Shown here piece by piece: positions 25,401 through 37,120 of a DNA stretch of 64,000 nucleotides; within the stretch, counting starts at the first letter, position 1; each line of letters begins with the position of its first letter. The DNA is from Morchella semilibera (taxonomy: Eukaryota; Ascomycota; Pezizomycetes; Pezizales; Morchellaceae), in contig WBVU01000019.1 of assembly GCA_009192285.1 (NCBI GenBank), positions 310,001-374,000 on the forward strand, written 5' to 3'. The position numbers and the translations under genes were made by a program. The notes under the pieces are model-generated. The model did no database searches and had not been told where the DNA came from. It saw nothing but the letters and a program-made list of their open reading frames with translations.

Positions 25401-25473
25401 GGGGTTAGTGGGGGAGTTGAACCCTAGCGGTGTCGACGAGAGTGCAAACTCTATACCGCTAGGGCAACCCCCG
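25401..25473 (-). other. 73-nt nested hairpin with tRNA-like boxes
   Basis: Three nested inverted repeats are perfect: GGGGTT 25401-25406 with AACCCC 25466-25471; CCCTAGCGGT 25422-25431 with ACCGCTAGGG 25455-25464; AGAGT 25439-25443 with ACTCT 25448-25452 around a GCAA loop. Read on the minus strand, TGCCCTAGCGG resembles an A-box and GGTTCAACTCC a B-box. It does not fold into a standard cloverleaf (T stem and anticodon loop are wrong), so a tRNA-derived relic or an unrelated structured element are both possible. Confidence 0.4.
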
Positions 25474-28042
25474 GTGATGGTGGGTGTCACTTTAACAGCT
25501 TTGGCTGCAGAAAGACGCTAGCTTGGCAATGATGCCGATAGCGGAGCTTCTATCCCATTGAATGGCAGGAAAGTACATGTAGGTATAAAACCTTTTTTTT
25601 TCTATCGTCTATAGGAAGTCCTCCATTATCAAGTACTTGGTGCTTAGGGCGTTTTATATCTACGGAGTATGGCTGCCGACTCTCAACCCCTCTCGACGCC
25701 CGGTCTATGGGTGGTAGTACATGTAGTTCATGAAGGGCTAGGTCGCCTGCCCCGAGCTACGTAGGTAAGTATGATTCGACCACCCGGGGGGACTGTATAT
25801 ATACTGATCTAGCTCCAAGGTTCTGATGGTCTAAAGAGTGTTGAGCCGGCTCGAGTCGAGGAATGTGCCGCATCTCGAGGTAACTTGGCCTCGTTAGTGG
25901 CATTGGTAGCTGTAAGCTTGTGACGTTAATACCGTAACCTGGGCCTGCACGCATGCATTCGGCACCATGTTCTTGTAAAAAGGTACTTTCCCCCCCAAAA
26001 TAGCGGACTTGCCTTGCTCAACGGCTCGGGGTTGTTAGGCTAGTTCCCTCCCCTTCCGAGATCTTTTCCTTCGGAGTTGTAATGTCCCTGCTTCCCCGTT
26101 TGGGTTTCGGGCACTGGCCGCTTCCTAGATCTATCCGGGCCACAGCCTATACCGTGGGGCTCCACCCTTTCATGAAATAAAGCCCCCCTAGAGCTGGAGC
26201 CACCTCAACGCCCCCTCTTTCTTGGTGCCGGATCGTGGCGGGTTACAAGAAAAACCTTACCAGCTGCGTAAAGCTTGAAGGACGAGAGCCTGTTGGCCGG
26301 TGCAATTGCAAGTAGGTTGAGTACATGCAATTTACACTCATGCGTTTGGTTGGCGCGCTCAAGCCTAGCCTTCTACGGTACTAAGCCTCGTAGCCCCACT
26401 AGCTCACACGTATCCATATCTAATGCGGCGGAGTTTTCGCCTTTCTAGAAAGCGAGGATTTACCGTTCTGTACACACACTCCTTCATCAAATACTAGTGT
26501 TGTCCATCTCCTGACCGGACCCTAGATGCTGCTATTCTATCTACTTCGAATCATTCTGTGCTTTGTCCGTTTCCTTGACTAGCTCTGACTAGATTCGAAC
26601 TACCCACCTCGTAGGTATTCATGGCGTTGAGGTATGTAAATGTCTTGTCTTTCCGGCTCGACGCGCGCATTCTGCGGCTGGTGCCCGCTGCGTGGTTTCC
26701 AATGGCCAGGCCCGCATGGTCAGTTTTGTTCAAAGGTCCTCTATGGAAATTAACTATTCATACTACTGGAAACTTCCTAGTGAGTCTACTCCACCCTACT
26801 AATCTCCTGTATCTGGCTTGGGTGTCAACCATGTGGGACACAGCTGCGTCTCCTCGTTGGTAAACCCGTTTTGATTGACCTCTTAGAAGTACTAGATGAG
26901 ACTTCGGTGTCTTAATACACCTACAGTAAGCCCCCGTCCAGAAATTTGGTAGGGGAACACCGGATCTACAGCATGGGTCTGTCACCTGTGTAGTAGCAAG
27001 TTGAGACTTGCGATAAAGGTCCAACCCAGAAGATTATCTTTTAAGACTCCGAAATAAAACTGTTGACCCCGAGTCTGCTGGGTCTTGGTGGGGTACCGCA
27101 AGTGCGGGGGAGGGGCTACTAGCTATCGAACCCCTCCTCTAGTTATAGCTAACTGGTAGGATCAATGTTTGAAGGGTGTGTAGAAACACAACAATGTACG
27201 CATAAACCACGGCTTTGAACACTAAGCAGAAGAATTGAGCTTACCCCTTCCTGCGTGCCACCCCGAGCTTCTCTCCGGCGCGTGTAGGTTGAGACCTTTG
27301 TTGAGCTTGCTGGGCACGTTGGCGGCCGGTCTACGTATGTGAGTTGGCATAGGTTATCTATGGTGAATTGATTCCAAAGGAGGGGTAAGTTTTACCTCAA
27401 TCCCTAACCCTAACGATGAGTACCCAGAGGGACTGTCCTAAGGCCGTTAGATGTAATCTGTATTGCATGAGTCGGGTGGGAAAGGTGAAAACTTCCACCT
27501 CGATAGCGCGATGATTGCGTTGAAAGTCTTTCCGAGTGATAGCCTATGATTCCAACCAGCACCTAGATCCGAATCCTAGAAATACCCTTCGATGTATGTA
27601 GTCGTCCTCTGCAAGTTGTCCTGGAGAATATCAGACGGGGAGGGGTGCTCACACCTTGCATGGGTTTTGAGCCCCCTTTGAGAATTAGCCCTACGTACTT
27701 AAACCCTAAGCCAGCGGATCCCATTATATATTCCGGTCCCAAGCTTGGCAAATGCCACACAGAAACCCCACGTGCTCCCCCTCCTTCCCACTTCCTTCCT
27801 CTTCCTTCTTCCCCACACACAACACAACATCCTTCCAACTGTGGGGTACTGGGGGTATAAAAAAATGCAGCTCCCTTCGAAAGAGAGTTTGCATATGTGG
27901 GTAGTGGCTTATAGATGTGGTGATGCACATGGGAATAAGAGCAGAGATCATCACCACTCAACGACGTGTCGTCCTTTGGCAGCTGGCGAGGGGGCGAGGG
28001 GGCGAGGGGACAGCTATTTAAGTGGGTACTGGGGGAGAGGGG

Positions 28043-28104
28043 TTTAGATATTGGCATTGGCTTTTAGGTGTTGGCATTGGCTTTTAGATATTGGCATTGG
28101 CTTT
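28043..28104 (+). repeat. Three tandem copies of a 20-nt unit
   Basis: TTTAGATATTGGCATTGGCT is repeated three times with a period of 20; the middle copy has two substitutions (GTG for ATA in part). It lies inside the larger diverged repeat field. Confidence 0.85.
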
Positions 28105-28776
28105 CTGATGATGTAAACGGGGCAAACTCACACTAAGAGGAATAGTGTAGCAGTTTTTTCGGGGTACGTGGGATTACGGTGCTTGATAGAGCGCTGCTGC
28201 TGCTGGGGATAACTGAGGCATGATGCTTTCAGAGGGCTCGGAAAGCAAAGTGGCATTTCGGGGGGCAGCATTTTTGGGCAGTGGGTAAATCTCTACTAAG
28301 AATAGTAGAGTATAACGATACCTATTCTTTGGCCGAAAGGCTACGTGCGTAGCATTGGTTCCTGCTTGACACATCGTTTTCTGGCTCATAGCAGGAGGAA
28401 TTTTGGCACTGGGGATCAAGACTGGAGACTGGGGGTACTGAGAGCTTAATAAAAGTAATCTCATACGATATCTCTAGATTCGTGGGGCTGGTGTTGGTCA
28501 CATGCGAGATATATGTATGGCATTACGGCATTGAGGGTTAATTTGGTTATGTCCAAACGAGCCTGAGTATACAGGCCCGGAAGTGTGAAGGGAGCGAGAA
28601 CTGGTGATAACCAGGCACCGTGAACCTTCACACACTGTCTTCTGGCTGGCAGCGAGGAGACAGCTTATTCCGAGGTACTAGCTTTGGGCACTGGGGGGCG
28701 CAAGTAGAATACTGGGGGCTTACTGGTCCGGGGTGATGGCCGTACACATATGGACATTGCAGTTGTGTTGGAAGCT

Positions 28777-28810
28777 TTACGTACCCGCTATGTATCTAGC
28801 GGGTATGTAA
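28777..28810. repeat. 14-bp near-perfect hairpin
   Basis: TTACGTACCCGCTA (28777-28790) and TAGCGGGTATGTAA (28797-28810) pair with one mismatch around the loop TGTATC. It sits in the repeat field. No T run follows, and rho-independent terminators are not expected in a fungus, so it is recorded only as a structured repeat. Confidence 0.6.
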
Positions 28811-29813
28811 GGCTTGTCTTCTGGAGCTAATAGGCGGCGAGGGGGCGAGAGTAGTGTAATGGTATTGGGGTAGAGGGTATTGGTTCCCTGGTCTATAGTT
28901 TGGGAACGGTAACAGAGGCTCTATGGATAGGTCTATATAATTGCAACGAGCTTATCAAGGCCCCTTGATTCGGAGTTCACGATACATTGTCCCCTGGCTG
29001 GGATAGCGAGGGTGTGAGAGTAGCTACTACTGCATGTATGGAGACTTCAAGGGGCTTCGCTTTGCGGAACCTAAAGCGTAAATAAATAGGGCTATGTTAG
29101 TGCGGCGGCGTGGCAGATTTCTTGACAGTCGATCGACTAGCGGACAGACAGTACGAACGACCAACCACAGGAGCGCAGGCCCGTCTCACACACTCATAAA
29201 GAAATATACTCTGTTCTCGCGGCAACAAAACTGTACCGGACACCATTTCTGGGCGCTTTGACCGACCCCTAGGCACGGAAGCAACACAGAAAGGTCGGGG
29301 TGGCGAGTGATACCTTATGACGAAGATAAACACCACGGAGACAGAGGCGTCAAGTACAACACGGGCTTTTGTTATATCAATATTTGGAGCATCTTCAAGA
29401 AAGAGGTTGGGTTCGGTTTGGACCTGGATTTTTGCATCATAGTATGTCACTCGGCTCTTAGACCCGCCGTACAGGGAGGAGACCCAAGGGGCCGGACCAA
29501 TCGCCTGTTGCAACTCTACATAACCGTAGCCTTTCCCAGTTCCACTCGGTATCAACAAGGTGTACTCTACATATGCACATGTAGTGTACGAGACTACGTG
29601 TACCGTAGCCTTAGTCCTTCCTTCTGACTTCCATCCATCCATCCATCCATCGATCCAGAATCATCACCATCCGTTAACCTCATCTTGGATCTTTACCGGA
29701 CTAAAGATATATGTGTAATATTGCATATAAGATTTATTCCTAATAATCATAAGTATACTACATATGCTAATGATGTCTTCTAGCTCAGATATACACAGTA
29801 CATAGTTCCCTCC

Positions 29814-31996
29814 TCACTTAGTTGCATCAAACACCACCGCCTCAAATGGCCTCAACACCAGCAGCCCCTGGTCCACAAACACCCTCGTCCCATAAGTCCC
29901 CAACACCACATCTGGCACCACCTTCTTCGTAAACCTCCCCTCCTCCAACCGCCACCCCACACTCCTCGCCTCAAAGTTCACCACCACAACCACCGCCGGC
30001 TTTCTCCCCGTGCCAGCCCCCTCACCTTCCTCACCTACGCATCCCTCCCGCCTATATGCAACGACGCCGTCCTCGCCACACGTCAGCATCTCAAACTCAC
30101 CATACACGATGACATCCCGGAATTCCTTCCGGAACTTGAGCAGCGCGGCCCAGTAGCTGTATGGGCTGTCGGGGTCGTCGGTCTGCAGTGAGGCGTTCCA
30201 GTGTGGGTAGTCATCGTTGACACGCATCCAGGGCGTTCCGGTCGTGAAGCCGCCGTGTAGGCTGCCGTCCCACTATATATGCCATGTTATGTAAGGTTAC
30301 CATGTAATTGGTGCTTTCACGGGTGGGGGAGATGTACCTGCATCGGCGTCCGCCCGTTGTCCCGGGCTTTGAGCTGAACCTGCGCCATCACGTCCGACAT
30401 ATCTGCGTCGCCGCCGCCGCGCTCCCGGAGGACCCTTCACCCGTCAGCCACTACTGTCACCGCCCGCTAATATAACATCACATACTTCTCCCAATAGTTT
30501 TTCGTCTCCACATCTTTATACTCCTCAATCGGCCACTCCCTCGGACAATTCCTCATTCCGAGCTCCTGGCCCTGAAACACATAGACCGTCCCGCTCTGGC
30601 AGACCAGGAATGTCGCCAGCATCTTCGCAGCCTTGGCCCGGGCGTCGTAGTCGCAGTCTGTATACTTGCGGTCCACGAACCGCGATACCGTGCGCGGCTG
30701 GTCATGGTTCTCCGTGAAGAGCGTGTTCCACCCGTCGTGCTCGATCATGAAGGTCTGCCAGCGCTCAACCACCTCAGCCAACACCTTGGGTTGGAATGGC
30801 CGTGGCGAGAATTTGTCCTCTGTGCCCCAGTCGACGCTGACGCTGCCTCGCCGAACACATACACATCAATATAAACCACTACTATACTTCTACAAGCTAG
30901 GAGTTCTGGACCGGAAAAGAAGGGAAAAGGGAAAAAAAAAAAGCATACGCATCAAACTGAAACACCATATCCAGCTCGCCCCTCTCCCTCCCTACCGCCC
31001 TCCACACCTCCCACTCGTCTGTCACCCACGGCATCTCCCCCACAGTCAGCACATCATACTGCCCCAGCACCTCCCTCCTCATCTCCCTCAAAAACTCATG
31101 CATGCGCGGCCCGTTGGCGCAGTACGGGATCCCGCTCTGCAGCCCCTCGCCCGGGGAATCGGGGAAGCTCTGCACCTTGCTGATGAGGTTGATGACATCC
31201 ATGCGGAAGCCGTCGACGCCGCGGTCCAGCCAGAAGCGCATGACGCCGTACACGGCCTGCCGCACGACCGGATTCTCCCAGTTGAGGTCTGGCTGCCCCG
31301 GCAGGAAGAGGTGCAGGTAGTACTGGTCGCGCGAGGGCACATACGTCCAGGCGGGGCCGCGGAAGACACTCTCCCAGTTGTTTGGCGCGTGGCGGACACC
31401 AGAGATGTACCGCGGGGGGCGCCAGATGTACCAGTCGGCTTTTGGGTTTGTGCAGTCCTGCTTTGACTCGACGAACCATGGATGCTGTTCTCCCAAAGAT
31501 CACCCAACTATCAGCACTCACCTCCCTTGTACTCCACTTCCCTACTACCGCAACAAAATGAAGGAATATTTAAAAATAAAAATAAAAATATAAAAAAGCA
31601 TACCTCATCACTCGTATGGTTGACCACCAAATCCATCACCAACTTCATTCCCCTCCTATGCAGTCCCTCCAGGAGCTCCTCCCAATCCTTCATATCCCCA
31701 TACCTTGGATCCACATCGCAATAGTCACTTATGTCGTACCCCATGTCCTTCTGCGGGGAGCGGTATATGGGCGACAGCCAGACAACATCGACGCCGAGCC
31801 GCTGCAGGTAGTCGATCCTGCGGGTGATGCCCGCAAGGTCGCCATGCCCGCTGCCGTGGGTGTCCTGGAAGGACGACGGGTAGATCTGGTAGACGGCGGC
31901 TTCTTTCCACCAGGTGCGGTGCGGGGGGCGGGGGCGCCGGGTCTGCGCTTGTGGGGCGGTGCTGGGAGTGGTGCTGGGAGTGACGAGAAGCGCCAT
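29814..31996 (-). CDS. GH13 alpha-glucosidase, oligo-1,6-glucosidase/isomaltase-like
   Basis: Five exons on the minus strand: 31996-31604, 31484-30949, 30842-30486, 30434-30338 and 30272-29814 (1,842 nt, 613 aa). Introns are 119, 106, 51 and 65 nt. The (beta/alpha)8 enzyme starts at WWKEAAVYQIYPSSFQDT. Conserved blocks are DLVVNHTSDE(H), GVDGFRMDVINLISK with nucleophile about Asp227, LTVGEMPWV with acid/base about Glu281, and TENHDQPRTVSRF with about Asp357; KARDNGRTPMQWDGS is restored across the last intron. The C-terminal ~100 residues are the usual beta domain. There is no signal peptide, so it is probably intracellular. The residue after the nucleophile is Val (MDV), which in yeast Ima1 and bacterial oligo-1,6-glucosidases goes with alpha-1,6 activity, whereas maltases have Thr. 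Substrate is thus predicted as isomaltose-type oligosaccharides; trehalose-6-phosphate hydrolase-like activity is an alternative. Confidence 0.93.
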
Positions 31997-33290
31997 TGCG
32001 GAGAGTGGGTTTGGGGGGCTGGTGTTGTTGCGAATGCTGACGGTTTATTTAGATGCTGCTATGTATGTATTGCATTTGTTTGGCCAGGCCGGACGAAGGG
32101 AAGGTTATAAACATCTGTGGAATTAATCTATGGGCCACACTCGATCCCAAGAAAATAAGTATATATATTGCATGTATGTACATTGACGTCATGATATCTA
32201 ATGCGTTGTCAAAAGACCTGATATCCCGAAGAATCATCTCCGATCACTCGCTCGTTAATATCTATCAGACTCCACTCCGCCCCACCTTCACCCCACTCCA
32301 CCGACACTCCACCCCCCCACTACTACTGAACCCAAAAGAGGGGAAAAAGGGTAAAAGCATATCTCGCAATAAAAACTATTTTTATTTGATTTTTCTTGTT
32401 AACCTCTCCATCTCAGCATACAGGAAGCTCAACTCCCATCCAACATAGACAGAAAACCAACAGCGAAAAAACGATGACTACATGTACTTCCGTATAAAAA
32501 CCCAGTATCCCTCTCCCCAACTAAACCTGACCTTTTCCTCCTGCCTCATAAATATAACCCATACAGCCCTCCGCTACTGTCCCCCCCCCCCCCCCCCACA
32601 CACACACACCAATATTCCGTCCGACATGATAAGGAAGAAAAGAACCAAATAAAGAAGACTTTTTATGTTATACTCACTATCATCGCCAACTTCGTGAAAC
32701 CTACCCACACCAACCAAACCCCAACCAACTCCCAGCTCCAATCGTTTCTTTTTTTTTTTCCATGTAAACTCCTGCAAAAATGTCCAACCAATACTTTCCG
32801 TGACTCATACAAAACAGGCAAGGGGGGACTGTAAAACCCAGGCTTGTGTGTGCGCGTGATCGAAGAAGAATGTAATAGGAGTAATAGAAAGGGGAAGGGG
32901 GGGTGGAGGGTAGAGAAAATACACAATAACAATAGAGGATCAATGGAACCCGTTAACTATTCAAAACAGTTGATACATAAAGGCAACAGAAAACCATGAC
33001 GTTAGGCCAGGTCTAGGGAGGGAGGTAAGGTCAATGCGGTTAAAAATAATAGGCACCCGAATAAAAAAGGAGATTTGAAAATACAAGACTAGGAAGAAAA
33101 GAAATATAGTCCAAGCAGAGCTCGGGCAACGTTAACATTTATATCACCATAAAAAGAATTTGAAAGGCACTGTATACATATTTTGTTACTCCATAACAAA
33201 GTGAGAAGAGGAAGAGAAATGTGAGAAGTGAAATAACAAAGAATCAGGTCAAAAATGTTATCTCAAAAAAAACCCTAGCGCTGCTGGGAA
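31997..33290. other. Intergenic region between the GH13 and PUF genes
   Basis: Both flanking genes read leftward, so this holds the GH13 promoter (right of 31996) and the 3' UTR of the PUF gene (left of 33291). It contains C(17) followed by CA repeats at 32581-32608 and one TACATGTA (32479). No additional gene is seen. Confidence 0.6.
32581..32608. repeat. C(17)-(CA)n tract
   Basis: Seventeen C followed by about five CA units in intergenic DNA. Confidence 0.85.
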
Positions 33291-36200
33291 TCAGTACTCA
33301 ACTTCTACCAGAGGTCGAGAAAGGGCTGGATGACTCACCCTTCCTCCCCTTCTTCCACCACCCGCACCCCCTTGTTGCTGCTGCTGCTGTTGTTGCTGCT
33401 GTTGCTGCTGTTGCTGCTGTTGCTGCTGCTGCTGCTGCTGAGAGAAAACTGGGAGCCCATTCATCGCTCCATAAGGATAGCTGGCCATAAGCTGCTGTGC
33501 CATCAATGGGTTCAGCCCCCCCGGACCGATTCCCATCCCCCCAAGCATCGGATTCCCTGCCATTTGCTGCTGTTGGGGGATTGGGGAGCCTCCCGGGTGT
33601 CCTCCACGGAATTGGTCCTGGGGGCCGGGTGCGCTATTAAAGGTACCCATTGGGGGTGGCATACCATAAAACCCAGCACCTGGACGAGCCATTGATTGCT
33701 GCAACAAAGCCTGGTATTGCAACGGGTTGTTCATTCCGGGCGGCCCACCAGGGTTATACAGTTGAGCGTTGAGATTGAATTGCTCAAATGCTCTCAAAGT
33801 TGCAAGGTCAATGCCCCCATTCTGGGAGAGTTGAGCCGCGACGGCAGGATCAAATGTTGGCTGGGCAGCTGGATAATATGGAGGGGGAGGAACATCACGG
33901 CTGTTGTGATGGCTGTTCTGACTATTGCTTGTAGGTGCATTACTGTGTGTTCGGTTGCGGTCGTTTCCAGCACTTGAATTTCCATTTACCTCTCTAGCAT
34001 GGTCCTTCTGCCCACCGTTGCTGTTATTGTTGCTATTGGAGTTGTTTGAGACACCGTTGCGAGTAGACAGACCAACCTCATCCATCAACCTCTTGTATCC
34101 CTGGGAAGGAGTTGCTTTCAGTTTAAGAAGTACATTTCGGACGTTCTGTACAACCTCACTCCTCATCGTTTCCTCGAAGAATGGAGTAGTGAGAACCTTG
34201 AAAATGAGAGTGGCCCCACAAGAATGATCGCTCAAAATATCCTCCAATACCTTATCTCCAGGCGAGAAGAACAAAGCCTTGAGAATGGTATCACGCGCCT
34301 CTGGCTCGTTTCGCTGGTTGATAACCTTTAGGACAGTCAAGTATGCTACCTTGTGAGTGCAGAGATGAACTAGGTGAGGAACCAATCTCGGTGCAAGCAC
34401 TGTTCGTCGACGAGGGAAAGTGCAAGTGTCCAAGAACCACGTCAACAACAAGGCACCGTTAGCATTTGTAGCGAGCTGAACGCTATGTAGGGCGATAGCT
34501 GCAGCCAGCATTCTCTGTTGGTCCTTGCTAGCGTGATGACTCTCTAAGCACGCCCTCATTGCTCTTGCACCAAATCTGCCCTGCGCAATTTCCCACATAC
34601 GACCCAACATAGTCTCAAAAATAAAATCGTTCCAAGGAGCTGCGAATCGCAAACAGCACTGGAGTACATAGTTTCCATATTGATCGAGGAATAGGGCAAC
34701 AGTGTAAGGGCGGAGACAATCGCAGATTTTGTTCATTTGTGCAGGTGTTTTCGCCACATCGATGATCTTCTGACCAGCCCAAGTACCGTTCTTGTCTATC
34801 ATACCAATTAGCAGCCATATCCCAAAAATACATAGCCGAATACTTACGAATTCCGATTTCAGCCAAGTGGGGGCCAATCTCAACAAGCATCGTCTCCTTG
34901 ATTTCCTCAGAACAATACTCAAACAACTTTTGAACAACAGTGTTGCCAAGGTAATCTGTACAACTGTCAGTTCGTTAAAATGAAGCTAAAAACGAAGATA
35001 AACCAACCGCTTGAAAGTTCTGCGATTTCCGGGAGCATGTTGAGGGCAATCTCTTCAATTTCAGAGTTAGAGCAGTTTCCATTGTCGATTCTCTTCCTGA
35101 TATCTCTAAGCTTTGGTGCATCGTGAACCCGGTTATGGCTGGGTTCGGGGATAGAAGGAATTTCAGCTTCAAACTCGTCATACTGAATAGCAAAGTCGAT
35201 GTTCTTTGCCATCTTTGGAAGCTCGGACTTTTCAGCCCCAAATTCCACAACAATGGAGAGTATATCATCTTTCATCTCAGACAATTCGGGAACCTTGGGT
35301 ACTGCCGTGCTCTCGTGACCTGCATCCTTGCCGTTAATGCCTGAAGTTGAGTTGTTTCCCTCACGAGACATAGAAAGACCATTTTCGGCACCAATAGCTG
35401 AAGGAGTAGAGGCCTTTTGATGGGGATCCGGGCTTGGTGTTCCATATACTCCACCACTTGGGGTGGGTGTTCCATTACTTCCGGCCGAAGAAGGCTTGGC
35501 AAACCCAATCCTAACAGGCCCTGCACCAGGGAAAATTTCTTTTCCGTTTAGCTGATTGCGAGCCTGAATTGCAGATTCCATGCGTTCAAAGTTGATAAAA
35601 CCACAGTTTTTGTGGGTCAATACTCTCGCTGACTCAACATGTCCGAATGCACGGAAGATATGATCAAGGGATGTGGTTGTTGTAGAGGCGGGAATGTTTC
35701 CAAGCCATAGAGATCGTGTAGGGCCTTCCAAAGAAGATTCTTCAATAGAAGCCAACCCACCCTCACCGCTGGATGGACGAGGGTGCAATGAGGCAAGTTT
35801 TAGTGTGTCAGATCCACTCTGTAAATCGAAGTAATCGCTCCTCATATCAGAAGCGCTTGTCATGGAGTCAAGCCTAGATGGCGTAGCCAAATATCCCTTC
35901 AGCCGATTGGCAGGTGGGGAGTCCAAGATACCCGCGGTCCTAGCTCTTGGTCGACTTGGGGATGCGTGGTTTGTATATGCAGCCACAGCCAAAGCATGGG
36001 CATTAGCCTGGGCCTGGGCAGCGGCCATTGCAGTCATGGAGTTCGGGGTCACGGAACCACTATGTTGAGTGGAGTATAAATGACGGACTTCATCATCTTC
36101 ATCATCTTCTTCATCCTCGGCGTATTTCTCCTTTGCGTTGACCGAGTAAGATCGGATACGGTTGATATTCCTCTGAACAGAGCTAAGATCGGACACAAAG

Positions 36201-37120
36201 GGCTGCAGGGCAGCTGCACGTTGACCTTCAATAAGTGGGTCAAGAGTCATCGGCTTTGCAAGGGTTGCTCTGGATGTCTGTGGTGTATCTACAAGACCGA
36301 GGTAATCCAAAGTTTTTGGTGCCATATGAGTACCCTCATCATCTTTCGAGAAAGATGATTGCGCCGGGGATGGGAGATTATTACTCCCGGGGCGGGATTG
36401 TGACCAGGAGCTTGAAAAGATCGAAGGCCCAAAAGCACTAACATAGTTTGTGCGTTGAGGCAAATTTAGAGATCCTGAGCGTAATCTGGAAGCTACCGAA
36501 TAGGTTGAGAGGCCTGTTCCAGATACAGGAGGGGTGTCTACCAAGTCCAGGTTCGATGGCGATGAAGATTTAAAGGGGCTTGGCACAGGAGATGGACGGC
36601 TTGTCTGCGGGAGAATCTGAGCGATAGGCGGTGGAGCGTTAGTGAGGCCACCAGGTGAAAACTTCGAGGGGACAGTCCCTGCGCGTGCGCGGCGATAGAC
36701 CGGGGATGTGTAGTCGGATGCCATTGAGCCATTGTCTGCGAAGCTGTTACTTGGTTGTGACTCCTGTACAGAGTTCTCGCGGTCCCGTAGAGATGATGCC
36801 GAGGTTGTTGGCATTGGTCCCCAGAGACCTGGAGGGTGTGGAGGTCCAACTCCCTCTTCGGCTTGAATTTCGCGTGCCCTTTTTGAGAACAGCCTGCTGC
36901 CGGAAGACGCATCATAATTAGGAGAACCTGCCCCCATTCTTACATTATTTGTCGAATTTCCAGCACTCATTGACCCGTTAGCAAAACTAGGACGCAAAGA
37001 TCCAGAACCTGGATCAGTGGGGGAAGAGTTGGCAGTATTGCCTCCAGTAGAAGAACCGGAGCCGTGATGAGTGGCGAGAGATTGAAGGTGGCTCATAGTT
37101 AGGTCAGAATTGGACGACAT
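33291..37120 (-). CDS. JSN1/PUF1-type RNA-binding protein (RRM plus Pumilio repeats)
   Basis: Three exons on the minus strand: 37120-35008, 34955-34848 and 34795-33291 (3,726 nt, 1,241 aa). Both introns are 52 nt. The first ~450 residues are Ser/Pro-rich and disordered. An RRM lies near 468-545 (RSLWLGNIPASTTTTSLDHI, then CGFINFERMESAIQARNQL). The Pumilio region spans roughly 640-980, with DYLGNTVVQKLFEYCSEE, IGIHKNGTWAGQKIIDVAK, LFLDQYGNYVLQCCL and AYLTVLKVINQ. Splicing restores both DYLGNTVVQ and IGIHKNGTW. The C-terminal ~250 residues are Asn/Gln/Gly/Pro-rich, with ~23 consecutive Gln near the end. RRM+PUF fusion is the mark of yeast Jsn1/Puf1 and Puf2, which bind mRNAs for membrane or mitochondrial proteins; Jsn1 also links Arp2/3 to mitochondria. 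Targets here are unknown. Confidence 0.93.
33372..33440 (-). repeat. Poly-glutamine codon repeat in the PUF gene
   Basis: On the coding strand about 23 CAG/CAA codons in a row encode a Gln tract close to the C-terminus. CAA interruptions are frequent in the 3' half and absent from the 5' half of the tract, so the pure CAG part is the likelier to vary in length. Confidence 0.9.

Larger units (their letters stand above)
27840..29030. repeat. Field of diverged dispersed repeats
   Basis: Similar phrases recur in one orientation at about 27966, 28375, 28637, 28816 and 28988: TGTC(T)TCTGG followed by a GGCAGCGAGG / GGCGAGGGGGCGAG-type segment, often followed by GTACTGGGGG or a close variant (27846, 28026, 28432, 28706, 28865). 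The units are 170-430 nt apart and much diverged. This looks like an old tandem or satellite-like array, or several copies of one degraded element. Confidence 0.45.
24502..29813. other. 5.3-kb gene-poor intergenic region
   Basis: No supported gene. The region includes the AKR1-like 3' flank (TACATGTA at 24507, 6 nt past the stop), G-rich runs near 24640-24660, a 73-nt structured hairpin at 25401-25473, two more TACATGTA copies (25574, 25718), and a field of diverged repeats at 27840-29030. A two-unit telomere-like CCTAACCCTAAC occurs near 27402-27413. A 181-codon minus-strand frame at 29097-29642 lacks any family signature. The right end is the 3' flank of the GH13 gene. Confidence 0.5.

Noticed and set aside
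26560-26660. Possible minus-strand tRNA with GTTCGAATC
   Set aside because: The T stem has a mismatch, no acceptor stem or proper anticodon arm could be formed.
27402-27413. CCTAACCCTAAC resembling telomere repeat
   Set aside because: Only two units, which chance can explain; not evidence of a chromosome end.
28777-28810. Hairpin as a rho-independent terminator
   Set aside because: The host is a fungus, no T run follows, and no gene ends here.
29097-29642. 181-codon frame on the minus strand
   Set aside because: Its start falls in an ATGG simple repeat, there is no known motif and no splice partner. Kept only as unexplained.
33330-33695. Leu-rich + strand frame
   Set aside because: It is antisense to the poly-Gln codons of the PUF gene.
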